DNA of 64,000 bases from Lewinellaceae bacterium (lineage in GTDB: Bacteria; Bacteroidota; Bacteroidia; Chitinophagales; Saprospiraceae). Position 1 is the stretch's first letter. Every line of letters starts with the position of its first letter. The notes under the pieces were generated by a model that did not search any database, was not told where the DNA came from, and worked only from the letters and a program-made list of their open reading frames with translations. The stretch is from assembly GCA_016713985.1 (NCBI GenBank), contig JADJOD010000001.1:124001-188000 (forward strand). The letters are read 5' to 3'. Both the position numbers and the translations under genes were made by a program. Of the stretch, positions 53,669-62,963 are shown piece after piece.

Positions 53669-55615
53669 ATGTCAAAGCGAAAACAGGCCAAACCCGAGCC
53701 CCGACCCGGTCAAAAAAGAGTGACCATTCCCGCTGCCCCCCCAACTGCGTCCCGGAACACCGGAACCGTTCATGCTGTGAGCGCCATTCCAGGCGGCTGG
53801 TGGATCGGTTTGCTGGCTGCCGTACTTGGTTTTGCCCTGTACCACAATACCATAGGGCACGAATACTGCCTCGACGACTTCTCCAGCATCAAAGAGAACT
53901 GGGTCGTGAAAGGTGGGCTCAAAAACCTCAACCTCATCTTTTCCAAAGAATACCGCTACGGCTCCTGGAACAGTCCGGGGTCGCTGTATCGCCCGCTTGC
54001 CCTGACGGTGTTTGCCCTGGAATGGCAATTATCGCCGGACAATCCACACCTGGCGCATATCGTCAACATCCTCCTGTACGCACTCACAGGCGCTTTGCTT
54101 TGGATCACCTGGCGCCGCATCCTGGCCGCTTACCCGCCCATGCTGACCGCCCTGGCTGTGCTGATCTTTATGGCGCACCCGGTACACACGGAAGTGGTGG
54201 CCAACATCAAAAGTCTCGACGAAATATTGGCGATGTTGTTCTGCACGCTCTCTTTGTACGGTTTATGGCGGTATTTGGAGCGAAACAGCGGCGCCTGGCT
54301 GGTTTTGTCGGTTGTTTCGTACGGACTGGCTTTGTTTTCAAAAGAAAGCGCCATCACTTTTCTGGCGATTTTTCCGCTGACCCTCTGGTTTTTTTCCGGC
54401 GCGCCGGCCGGCAGAACCATTCGTATCTCCGCCCTGATGCTGATTCCCGCCGCCGTGTTTTTGTTAGCCCGCCAGTCGGCCATTTCTTCCCAGCAGGGCA
54501 AGGAAGTTTTTTCCATTCTGGATAACTTCATCGTCGGCGGGGCCGGTCCGGCCGAACGCTTAGCCTCCGCATTTATGATGTGCGGGTATTATCTCAAAAC
54601 CCTGGTGTTGCCGCATCCGCTGGTACACGACATGGGTTATCCACAAATGAAAGCGGTCACTTTTGCCGACTGGCGCGCACTGCTCGGTTTTTTGATCTAC
54701 GCGGGCGCTTTTGTGCTGGCCCTGATCAACCTGAAAAAGAAACGTTTCCTGTCGTTTGCCATTTTGTTCTACCTGATTACGTTTTCGCTGTTCAGCAATG
54801 TGATCATTACCATCGGAACTTCTTACGGCGAACGCCTGCTTTACGCGCCGTCCCTCGGGTTTGCTTTTATATTGGCTTATTCGATTATTAAGTTGTTTAA
54901 AATCAATAACTTACGCGATATTTGGAACCCGGATAACAAAGGAGGCCTGGTATGGGGAACCGTTGCCGTCCTGCTGGGCGTGTATGCTTTTGCCACAACC
55001 ACCCGCAATCCGGCCTGGTATGACAGCGGCGCTTTATACCGGGCGGATATCGGCACCTCGCCGAATTGCGCCAAACTGAATTACCACCTGGCGCTGGAAG
55101 AAACCAAACAAGGTGTTGATGAAAAATCCGGCAATGTGACGGACCCCGCCCAGGTATTGAAAGGCATCGAGCGGTACTCCAATGCGATCAAACTTTACCC
55201 CCAGTACCACGATGCTTTCGGCAGCCGGGGCCTGGCCTATTTTCGGTTAAAAAAGTACGATGAGGCGTTTGAAGACTATCAGAAGTCACTGGAATACCGC
55301 CCCGGCGACGCCAAAGTGTTGTCCAATATGGGTTATATCTATTTTATTCGCAATCAATTAGATAAAGCGGAAGAAGTATATAAAAAATCCATTCAGTCCG
55401 ACCCCCGTTTTGTGGATGCCCGCCGCAACCTGGGCGCCGTAATGGCCATGAAAAGAAACTTCCCGGCAGCCATCGAACAGTGGGAAGAAGCGCTGAAATA
55501 CGAACCCGAAAACGTCACTTTGCTGAATTACATCGGTTCGGCGTACCGGGACATGGGCCAGCCTGAAAAAGGCCAACCCTATCTCGAAAAAGCCGCGCGT
55601 CTGGGGGGAAAATAA
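53669..55615 (+). CDS. TMTC-like membrane protein with C-terminal TPRs
   Basis: A 648-residue protein. After a basic cytoplasmic N-terminus come about ten membrane helices with a TMTC-like loop (HEYCLDDFSSIKENWVV ... YRPLALTVFALEW, HIVNILLY, AHPVHTEVVANIKSLDE), then at least three TPRs (about residues 500-648: YPQYHDAFGSRGLAYFRLKKYDEAFEDYQKSLEYRPGD). The double Asp in CLDD and the AHPVHTE segment resemble GT-C glycosyltransferases such as eukaryotic TMTC O-mannosyltransferases. A protein-glycosylation role is plausible but unproved. Confidence 0.75.
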   Translation: MSKRKQAKPEPRPGQKRVTIPAAPPTASRNTGTVHAVSAIPGGWWIGLLAAVLGFALYHNTIGHEYCLDDFSSIKENWVVKGGLKNLNLIFSKEYRYGSWNSPGSLYRPLALTVFALEWQLSPDNPHLAHIVNILLYALTGALLWITWRRILAAYPPMLTALAVLIFMAHPVHTEVVANIKSLDEILAMLFCTLSLYGLWRYLERNSGAWLVLSVVSYGLALFSKESAITFLAIFPLTLWFFSGAPAGRTIRISALMLIPAAVFLLARQSAISSQQGKEVFSILDNFIVGGAGPAERLASAFMMCGYYLKTLVLPHPLVHDMGYPQMKAVTFADWRALLGFLIYAGAFVLALINLKKKRFLSFAILFYLITFSLFSNVIITIGTSYGERLLYAPSLGFAFILAYSIIKLFKINNLRDIWNPDNKGGLVWGTVAVLLGVYAFATTTRNPAWYDSGALYRADIGTSPNCAKLNYHLALEETKQGVDEKSGNVTDPAQVLKGIERYSNAIKLYPQYHDAFGSRGLAYFRLKKYDEAFEDYQKSLEYRPGDAKVLSNMGYIYFIRNQLDKAEEVYKKSIQSDPRFVDARRNLGAVMAMKRNFPAAIEQWEEALKYEPENVTLLNYIGSAYRDMGQPEKGQPYLEKAARLGGK

Positions 55616-55628
55616 CGGGACCGGGATT

Positions 55629-57155
55629 TTACTCCTGCCGGAGCAAAATCTTTGACCAGCCGTTTTTATACCGGATCACGTACAACCGGCCTTTTTCGGG
55701 CCGTTCCATTTTCCGGCCCAGGAGGTCGAAATAACCGTCAATAGCCGGAGGCGCACCAGGGTCCGGGGTTTCAACGCTGCTGACGGCGCAAGCATCGGCT
55801 AAGCTGCTGACCAGCCGGGGTTCGGACCCGATCATACCGGCGCCATAATTCACCCAAACCTGATAAACACCTGTCAAACTGAGTGTTATACTTTGCGACT
55901 CTGCTCCCGTGGACCATTCATACCGGTCATATCCCGGCGCTGCGGACAAGGTGATCGTGCTCCCGTTTTGGGTACAATTGATGGCCGGGCGCTGGGTATC
56001 GTCAAAAGGAATATCGGAAATCGAGGAGCGGTAACTCATGCTCGAATCCTGAAAAAACAGTTCGGACAACAAATTGCCCGCATCGTCCGTCAGCACAAAA
56101 CTCGGATTGGGCCGGAAGTTCAGGCCGAAATTGACCAAGTGCAGGCGGCTCTCTGTGGTTTGGTGGTTGCCCATAGCCACAGCAAAAAAACCGGGGTTGT
56201 ATTGGTACTCCCACACCTTTTGGGCGATCCAGTTTACGGTATCGAGGCTGTATTCCACGGCCCGTGACCTTTTGGGCGGGGCGGCCATGTTGGCGTTGTC
56301 AAAAAGGGCGATGTTTCCGTTGGGCAAGCGCCTTGCATCGTGTTGTCCGCTGAATCCGGGGTCGTTCGGGAAGGAAAAAGAACTGGTTTTGCCGCCCAAT
56401 TCCCAGATGATCTGCCCGGTGAAGCGGTTGATTTTGTACACGGCGTTCAGGTGCCGGAACGAGATCAGCAGGTGCCCGTCCGAGTCTTCCGTAACGGAGT
56501 TCCCGTGGCAATAGTCAAAATTGGCAGGATTGTACCCGTAAAACAGATACGCTTTACTTGGGTGTATGTGGTCGTTGCTGTTCCATTGAAAAATCAGGTT
56601 GTGGTCTTCGTCAAACTCCTGCACCACAAAACCGACGGCGTGGGTATTTGCGCTGCCCGGCACTCCGTTGAACAGGTAGGCGCTCAGGTCCATGACGCTG
56701 TCGCTGATGCCGGCGACCCAATACGTCTGATTTGATGTTATTTGGAACTCATGCGGATCGGGCGCAAAGCCGTTGACGGTTGTAAAAGAATCCACGGGTT
56801 GAAAACCGGTGTCCATGAGCATAAATTGGGCGCTGTCCGGGTTATGAAAAAGAATATACGAATATTGTTGATATTCAGGAAAATACTTAAAATCGAGCAG
56901 GCTACGGGCGTCCGTCTGCATGTACCACGCCAAATACCCGTCGGCATCCAGGATCATGGCCGGCTCGGGGATGTCCCCGGCATTGCCTCCCAGCCGAAAA
57001 GGTGCAGTGAGGTAGTACCCGTGGTAGGAGGTGTCAAAGCGAACAAATTCGTACGGAGGCAATTGTTTGGGCACCGGCCGGTTGACGTTTTGGGCGGATA
57101 AAACGAAGGCCGGCAAAAAGAGTGCGTTACTGATGAAAGATTTCAGAAATGCCAT
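55629..57155 (-). CDS. Arylsulfotransferase (ASST)-like secreted protein with T9SS-type tail
   Basis: A 508-residue exported protein; the start at 57155 gives signal MAFLKSFISNALFLPAFVLSAQ. The body has ASST-like propeller features: DADGYLAWYMQTD, FDYCHGNSVTEDSDGHLLISFRHLNAVYKINRFTGQIIWELGG, SGQHDARRLPNGNIALFDN. Residues after about 420 form an Ig-like segment, and the end (YFDLLGRKMERPEKGRLYVIRY) resembles a type A T9SS sorting domain. Sulfotransfer from phenolic sulfates is the known family reaction; here it is inferred. Confidence 0.78.
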   Translation of the reverse strand: MAFLKSFISNALFLPAFVLSAQNVNRPVPKQLPPYEFVRFDTSYHGYYLTAPFRLGGNAGDIPEPAMILDADGYLAWYMQTDARSLLDFKYFPEYQQYSYILFHNPDSAQFMLMDTGFQPVDSFTTVNGFAPDPHEFQITSNQTYWVAGISDSVMDLSAYLFNGVPGSANTHAVGFVVQEFDEDHNLIFQWNSNDHIHPSKAYLFYGYNPANFDYCHGNSVTEDSDGHLLISFRHLNAVYKINRFTGQIIWELGGKTSSFSFPNDPGFSGQHDARRLPNGNIALFDNANMAAPPKRSRAVEYSLDTVNWIAQKVWEYQYNPGFFAVAMGNHQTTESRLHLVNFGLNFRPNPSFVLTDDAGNLLSELFFQDSSMSYRSSISDIPFDDTQRPAINCTQNGSTITLSAAPGYDRYEWSTGAESQSITLSLTGVYQVWVNYGAGMIGSEPRLVSSLADACAVSSVETPDPGAPPAIDGYFDLLGRKMERPEKGRLYVIRYKNGWSKILLRQE

Positions 57156-57331
57156 GTAAAAGGTTGTGGTATACCATTTGCAAAAGATTGAATTTTTCCC
57201 CATGATCAAAGCAGGATGCAAAACGGACCAACACGACTCGACGAAAAACGGATTTTTAAAATATCGGGGCATTAGAAATCGGCCCCGCGGGGATTGTTGC
57301 GATCCGGCGCTTGGTGGCGGGCACAACAAGC

Positions 57332-58459
57332 CTAATCTACCCTGACTTTCAAATAAGGTTTTATCTTCTCTAACCATTTCCGGTCGCTAAAGGCGGCGAT
57401 TCGGGCCAGGTCGTCTACCGCAGCGAAAGCGCCGTGCTGATCGCGGTACGAAACGATGAGTTTTGCCTGTTTGACGGAGATATACGGATGAGCGTCCAGC
57501 GTTTCCACCGTCGCCGCATTCAGGTCGATCCGCTGTGGGGGTACGGCCCGGTCGAACATAAGCAGGGGGCGGATACGTTGGAACACGCTGTCCGGCAGCC
57601 CGTATAATTCGCCGACCTGTTCAACGGAGAGAAACCCGCCGAGTGATGTGCGGAATTTGACGATCTGTTGCGCCCGTTTTTCGCCGATTCCGGGCAGTCG
57701 CTGCCAGGTTTCTTCGTCTGCCTGATTGATGTCGACCGGGTTGGCGGCCGCAAATGCCTGCCGGTTGCCACCCGAATACACAACCGGGCGGGGCGACTCC
57801 AGCGACACGGTGGCATCCATCGCGATATAGGGTTCCAGCCGCCGGTAATCGTCTGCTCCAAGGGTGTAGATTTTTTGAAAATCCGCTTTGTTCCGGAAAT
57901 ACCCGCCTTTTTCGCGGTAGTTCAGGATACTTTTTATGGTACGGGAGGGCAGCCCCAAACGGCGAAAATCCTGTTCGGTAGCCATATTCGGGTCGAAGGA
58001 GAATAATTCAACGTTGGTCGCAACAGGCTCATTATCAAAAGATTCCTTGCCTTCAGATGCAATCCGGATATACGGCAACAAACGATTGTAGTCCTCCGGC
58101 GGCAGACTCCATATCTTTTGCAGGTCTTCCGGCGCCCTGAACCAGCCGCCCTTGCTGCGGTAATTACAAATGGTACCGGCCACTTTTTCCGAAAGCCCCA
58201 GCCGCACAAAGTCTTCGGCAGAAACCGTGTTGGGGTCGAAATACCAAAGTTCGCCGGGTTGGGTTGCTGCGGTTGCAGCGACCTGGCGAAAAGCCCGGAT
58301 ATCGGATTCAAAGCCGGAAAAATCGCTCGAAGGCCGGTTGTAAAAACGGCGGGCAACGTCCGGGAAGACAAAAACGGCGGCACAAATAATGCTGAGCAGC
58401 AAAGCGCCGATCCGCTCCTTGCGCGAGAAGTGGAGGTAATGGATGAGGAAGCGTTTCAT
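57332..58459 (-). CDS. ComEA-like helix-hairpin-helix DNA-binding protein
   Basis: A 375-residue protein with one N-terminal membrane helix (IGALLLSIICAAVFVFP) and four repeated helix-hairpin-helix units: FDPNTVSAEDFVRLGLSEKVAGTI, FDPNMATEQDFRRLGLPSRTIKSI, DINQADEETWQRLPGIGEKRAQQIVKFR and DLNAATVETLDAHPYISVKQAKLIVSYR. It resembles ComEA, which binds incoming DNA during transformation, but carries more HhH units than the usual single pair. ComEC lies just upstream on the same strand. A heptamer array touches its start codon. Confidence 0.82.
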   Translation of the reverse strand: MKRFLIHYLHFSRKERIGALLLSIICAAVFVFPDVARRFYNRPSSDFSGFESDIRAFRQVAATAATQPGELWYFDPNTVSAEDFVRLGLSEKVAGTICNYRSKGGWFRAPEDLQKIWSLPPEDYNRLLPYIRIASEGKESFDNEPVATNVELFSFDPNMATEQDFRRLGLPSRTIKSILNYREKGGYFRNKADFQKIYTLGADDYRRLEPYIAMDATVSLESPRPVVYSGGNRQAFAAANPVDINQADEETWQRLPGIGEKRAQQIVKFRTSLGGFLSVEQVGELYGLPDSVFQRIRPLLMFDRAVPPQRIDLNAATVETLDAHPYISVKQAKLIVSYRDQHGAFAAVDDLARIAAFSDRKWLEKIKPYLKVRVD

Positions 58460-58508
58460 GATGAGTGATGAATGATGAGTTATGAATGATGAATGGGTAA
58501 TTGATGAT
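58460..58508 (-). repeat. Heptamer array touching the ComEA-like start codon
   Basis: On the plus strand the units are GATGAGT, GATGAAT, GATGAGT, TATGAAT, GATGAAT, then degenerate GGGTAAT and TGATGAT. Read on the gene strand, the last unit (ACTCATC) runs directly into ATG at 58459. This array does not invert. Confidence 0.85.
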
Positions 58509-58516
58509 TATTTAGA

Positions 58517-58718
58517 TTATCCGGCGGCTGTTTGGATGCTGGCTACAAAAATGGATACCAGTTCATTGTTTTTAATAGACTTGTTGCGACGGGAGTTTGC
58601 CTTCTGAAAACTCGGTTCGCTTGGCAATGACTTTCAAGCCAACAAGCGTTTCTCGAAGTCCCTTGAGCGAGATTTTCATTTTTTGTATAAAATCTTCTCG
58701 TGATTCTACAGCAATCAC
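58517..58718 (-). pseudogene. Remnant of a four-helix-bundle (23S rRNA IVS-type) protein
   Basis: On the minus strand VESREDFIQKMKISLKGLRE + TLVGLKVIAKRTEFSEG is followed, after a one-base frame change near 58605, by SIKNNELVSIFVASIQTA and a stop. These are the last three helices of the small four-helix-bundle family found in 23S rRNA intervening sequences and elsewhere in Bacteroidota. The first helix is absent, since an in-frame TAA lies just upstream. It sits between comEC and the ComEA-like gene. Confidence 0.7.
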
Positions 58719-58757
58719 CCCAGATTAGGTTTTAAGAACAGTCAAATGCCTCTAAAT

Positions 58758-60853
58758 CTACTTTTTATACACCCACGCGCCCTGTTCCCGCACATCATAA
58801 CAAGCAACGCCCAGGTCTACGCACTCGGCTTTCCAGCGACTCGCCTGTTTCCGGGTATTCGAAGCATCGAACACCACTAATTTACAGGGGAATTGTTGCA
58901 GGCAATCGGCGATACGTACACGGGGGCTTTTCGACAGGATCAAAACGTCGGCGCCGACACGTGTTGCGCCTTTCGGACCCAGCTGACCGGCATCTTCCAG
59001 GAGCACGATTTTTTGATCGAAAAACTGGATAAAAGGCGGGGAATACCACAAATTGGGGTGTTGTAAACTTGTATCGGCAGCCAGGTTTACGGCAATCTGC
59101 TCCCGTGCGCCCAGGGCCCAGCGGTGGGGTTGCGCGGCAAACAAAACCTGTTTGTCGCGCAGCGAATCCTGCAGGGATACAAGGTGTTCGCCGTCGAAAA
59201 AGTCAATCAGGGTGTTTTGGGAAATGTTGTAAACCGTCATGTGGGCCTGCCCCATCCGGTCAAATGAACGCGCGCTGCGGCACAATATCAAAAAAAGCAA
59301 TACTCCGAAGGCGCCCAGCAGGTACCCGGCTTTTCGACGCACCATCGTCGCACCCAGCAGGGCAATAACCACGTACAACAACGCAGCGGCCCATCCCGCG
59401 ATCCAGATACCGCCGACCACACTGCCCGGCAAATGCTGTATGCCGACAATGAGTTGGTTGATGCCCCACAACATCCAATACAAACCCGCGCCGAGCCAGT
59501 GCGCCAGCACCGGAAAAAGGGCATCCAGCAATACTAAAGCAGCTCCTCCGGCCATAAATACCGCACCGCCGAATACCACCACCCAACCCGCCAGCCAGAA
59601 AAAACCGGGAACTGGTGAAAATAATACAGCGACAAAGGCAGGGTACCCAGCTGCGCCGCAAAACCGACCAGCAACACCTGCCAGGCATAATCGAGCCATT
59701 TCGGGAGAATGGGGGATATCCGGTAAAATCGCGGGAAAAAAAAGACCATGCCCGCCACCGCAGCGTAGGAGAGTTGAAAACCGGCGTCGAAAAGAAAATA
59801 CGGGTTATAAACGAGCAGACCGAATGCCGAAGCGGACAACACATTCCAGACGGAAGCATCCCGAAACATCGCCTTGCCCAGCAAATAGGTGGAAAACATC
59901 ACCGAGGCCCGCAAAACGGAAGCCGTGGCGCCGGTCAAAAATGTGAACGCCCAGATCGCGGCAAGCAATACGATGTTTTCGGCTGCCCGCCCCCAACGCC
60001 CGCGCAGACGCAGGCGTCGCAACAGAAAAAACAAACCCGCGTATAGGAACCCCACGTGTGTGCCCGAAACCGCAAGCGCATGCATGGAACCCGTCTCGGC
60101 GTAGGCCATGCGCAGATCGTCCGACAAATCGTCTTTATACCCGACCAGCAGGGCCGATGCAACGGCGTATTCATCCTGGGTCGGAAAGTGTTCGTGCAGC
60201 AGGGCAAGCAGTTTTTCCCGGCAGCCAAATGCAGCGCGCCACACGAAGTTGCCGTGGCCACGCGAAAGCAGGACCAGGGAATCGGTTTTTACAAAAGACT
60301 GAAAATGAATATTTTGAAAATGAAGATAACGCCCGTAGTCAAATGCGTGCGGGTTTCCGGAAGATTCGGCCGGCCGTATCGAAGCCCTGACGGCCACCCG
60401 GTCGCCGTACCGCAGCGTCTCCGATTGCGGCGTAATGGGAAGAAAAAGCAGCAGGTTGCCCGTGGCTGGCGCCAGAGCATCCGGTTCGGCGCCGATGGCT
60501 TCCACCCGAACGGGTATTTTCAGGCGCGCACCCTTCGAAGGCGCGTCGTACACGGTTCCGATAAAATAATGCCCGGCTGGCAGTTTTTCGGAAAAATGAC
60601 CGGGTTGGCGCAACTCGTTGTGGGTAACGACGCGAAAATATCCGGCGGCAAAAAGCAACACGGAAAATGCGCCGCCAAAAACCCAGCGATAACGATAAGG
60701 ATATTTGAAAAATGCCAGGGCGCTGGTGATCGAAACGCCAAACAGGAGGCCAGGCCCGAGGCCGGGAACCGGTACGTCTAACCATTCTCCGGCCGAGAGG
60801 CCGAGGCAGAATGGTATGAACAACCGCAGGTAGGGGGCTGCGCGGAGGTTCAT
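58758..60853 (-). CDS. comEC: ComEC/Rec2 family DNA uptake channel, frameshifted
   Basis: The N-terminal part from 60853 (MNLRAAPYLRLFIPFCLGL, GDRVAVRASIRP, a DUF4131-like region) leads into the Competence domain (ALLVGYKDDLSDDLRMAYAETGSMHALAVSGTHVGFLY, GATASVLRASVMF, FDAGFQLSYAAVAGMVFFF). The frame changes in the T6 run at 59598-59603; one more T gives HQFPVFFWLAGWVVVFGG and continues to 58758. There are many membrane helices. No metallo-beta-lactamase HxHxDH motif is seen in the C-terminal part, as in short Bacteroidota forms. It forms the inner-membrane channel for single-stranded DNA in transformation. Confidence 0.87.
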
Positions 60854-60953
60854 GGGCAGGGGGATTTTGTTTTTATACGGTGTTACATTTCAAAAAATCG
60901 CGTGTCTGATTTTTTGCGCGATAAAATTGCGACAATTACATGAAATAAAAAAG

Positions 60954-61961
60954 TTAAATATTCCGACTTTTCAAAAATACTTCAAGCACCAGTTCGGCTG
61001 CCGCAAAAGGCGACAGGGTTCCGGCGAGTACTTTTTGCTCCACGGAGGCCAGTTTTTCCTTTACGTCCGGATGCCCGAAAAACGCCTCCTGCAAACCGTT
61101 TTGCAGGGCTTCCTGAAGCCAGTAATACGCCTGTTGCCGCCGGTTTTCGTGGAAAAACCCGCTTGCAAGCGCCTGCGTATGGTACTCTCCGATCGTTTTC
61201 CAGATATCTTCGATGCCTGCCCCTTGCTCGGCGCTGCACGTGAGCACCCGGGGCGTCCAACCGCCCGGCCGGGGCGGCAGCAAATGTGTAGCATTGAGGT
61301 AATACGCCCGGGCCTGGTTGGCTAATTTCACCCGGTCGCCGTCGGCTTTGTTCACCGCCAGAATATCGGCCATTTCCACGATGCCACGTTTGATTCCCTG
61401 CAATTCGTCGCCCGCGCCGGGCAGCAAAAGTAGCAGAAACACATCCGTCATGCTGTGCGCCGCGATCTCCGACTGCCCCACGCCCACCGTTTCGATAATC
61501 ACGGTGTTGTAACCCGCAGCTTCTGCCAGGAGGATGGTCTCGCGTGTTTTGCGGGCCACGCCGCCCAGCGATTCGCCGGAAGGGGAAGGCCGGATAAAGG
61601 CCTGTTCGTTGACCGAAAGCCGCTCCATCCGGGTTTTGTCGCCCAAAATACTGCCCTTGCTGAGGGCACTGGTGGGGTCGATGGCCAAAACGGCCACCCG
61701 TTGACCGTGCCCGGTCAGGTACATGCCGAGCGCTTCGATAAAGGTACTTTTCCCAACTCCCGGGGCGCCGGTGACGGCGATACGCAACGATTCGGCAGGC
61801 CGGGCATCGGTAGCCAGCAGGCGGCCGATGACTTCCTGTGCCAGCGCGCGGTGCTCGGGCCGGGCGCTTTCCACTAAGGTAATGGCTTTGCCCAGCACCA
61901 CACGATTACCCGCGCGGATGCCTTGTACAAATTCTTCAAGCGTTGGAAGTGAACGGCGCAT
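60954..61961 (-). CDS. meaB: Methylmalonyl-CoA mutase-associated GTPase MeaB
   Basis: A 335-residue G3E-type GTPase: Walker A TGAPGVGKSTFIEALG, AIDPTSALSKGSILGDKTRM, FIRPSPSGESLGGVARKTRE, ETVGVGQSEIAAHSMTD and NKADG. It protects and reloads the B12-dependent methylmalonyl-CoA mutase. The mutase genes are not in this window. Confidence 0.93.
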   Translation of the reverse strand: MRRSLPTLEEFVQGIRAGNRVVLGKAITLVESARPEHRALAQEVIGRLLATDARPAESLRIAVTGAPGVGKSTFIEALGMYLTGHGQRVAVLAIDPTSALSKGSILGDKTRMERLSVNEQAFIRPSPSGESLGGVARKTRETILLAEAAGYNTVIIETVGVGQSEIAAHSMTDVFLLLLLPGAGDELQGIKRGIVEMADILAVNKADGDRVKLANQARAYYLNATHLLPPRPGGWTPRVLTCSAEQGAGIEDIWKTIGEYHTQALASGFFHENRRQQAYYWLQEALQNGLQEAFFGHPDVKEKLASVEQKVLAGTLSPFAAAELVLEVFLKSRNI

Positions 61962-62078
61962 GGCGCTAAGGTAAAAAACCGGCGCTTCCCTGTACGTCGG
62001 GCCCGGCGCCTGCTTTTTTAAAAAACCTTCTTATCAAGCGGTTGTTTGTAGGTTTGCGTTCAAATAATTGCACTGAAA

Positions 62079-62753
62079 ATGAAGTCATATATTGCTGCTT
62101 TTGCACTTCTGACCACTTTTTTTTCCTGCCGGAATGAGCAGGCAGGCGGCAGCGTGCAAAACAAAACAAGCGAACAACCGGCGGCCAGCCCCAAAACCGA
62201 AATCGCCCGTAAAACCATCCTGTTTTATGGAAACAGCCTCACGGCAGCGTATCAATTGTCGCCCGAACAGGGTTTCACGGCGCTGATCCAGGGCAAAATC
62301 GACTCGCTCGGACTTCCCTATACCTGTGTCAATGCCGGCCTCAGCGGCGAAACCACCGCCGACGGCGTCAGCCGGATCGAGTGGGTGCTCCGGCAACCGG
62401 TGGATATATTTGTACTCGAACTCGGCGGCAACGATGCCCTGCGCGGATTGCCGCTTGCAGAAACAAAAAAGAACCTGCAAACGATTATGGATCAGGTAAA
62501 AGCAAAATACCCGGATTGCAAAATCGTGATCGCCGGCATGATGGCGCCGCCCAACCTCGGCTCTTATGCCACCGATTTCCGGAAAATATTCCCCGCATTA
62601 GCCAAAACGAACCATGCCGCCCTCATCCCTTTCCTGCTTGAAGGCGTGGGCGGCATTCCGGCACTCAACCTCGGCGACGGTATTCACCCCAACGTGGAGG
62701 GACATAAAATCCTGGCTGCCACCGTGTGGAAAACCCTGCGGCCCCTCCTGTAA
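62079..62753 (+). CDS. SGNH/GDSL esterase (TesA-like arylesterase), lipoprotein
   Basis: A 224-residue protein with a lipoprotein-type signal (LLTTFFSC). SGNH blocks are ILFYGNSLTAAY (nucleophile Ser), NAGLSGETTADG (Gly), ELGGNDALRG (Asn) and GDGIHPNVEGH (Asp and His). It resembles TesA-type arylesterases/lysophospholipases. It is probably anchored in the envelope. Confidence 0.9.
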   Translation: MKSYIAAFALLTTFFSCRNEQAGGSVQNKTSEQPAASPKTEIARKTILFYGNSLTAAYQLSPEQGFTALIQGKIDSLGLPYTCVNAGLSGETTADGVSRIEWVLRQPVDIFVLELGGNDALRGLPLAETKKNLQTIMDQVKAKYPDCKIVIAGMMAPPNLGSYATDFRKIFPALAKTNHAALIPFLLEGVGGIPALNLGDGIHPNVEGHKILAATVWKTLRPLL

Positions 62754-62754
62754 C

Positions 62755-62795
62755 GCGAACTGAAGTTCGCTCCTGTAGCGCGAACTTCAGTTCGC
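62755..62795. terminator. Nested-palindrome hairpin after the esterase gene
   Basis: GCGAAC-TGAA-GTTCGC (62755-62770) and its reverse complement GCGAAC-TTCA-GTTCGC (62780-62795) can each fold alone or pair with each other. CTTTCCTT follows. The architecture is the same as at 15811-15858. Confidence 0.7.
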
Positions 62796-62877
62796 CTTTC
62801 CTTCATTAGTTACAACGATAGCAAATCTGCCCGCCAGATTGTATCCCCTTGAAATACAAGGATTTTTAAACAAATGC

Positions 62878-62885
62878 TAACTTTG
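62878..62885 (+). promoter_or_regulatory. -7 box TAACTTTG for the last gene
   Basis: TAACTTTG followed by CC lies 78 bp before the ATG at 62964. A GGCGGC-GTATT-GCCGCC hairpin sits in the leader at about 62930-62946. Confidence 0.45.
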
Positions 62886-62963
62886 CCTTAGATAATTCTT
62901 TACGGCATAACGTCGTTTTATCACCCTGTCGGCGGCGTATTGCCGCCCGCTTGAAAACTATAT

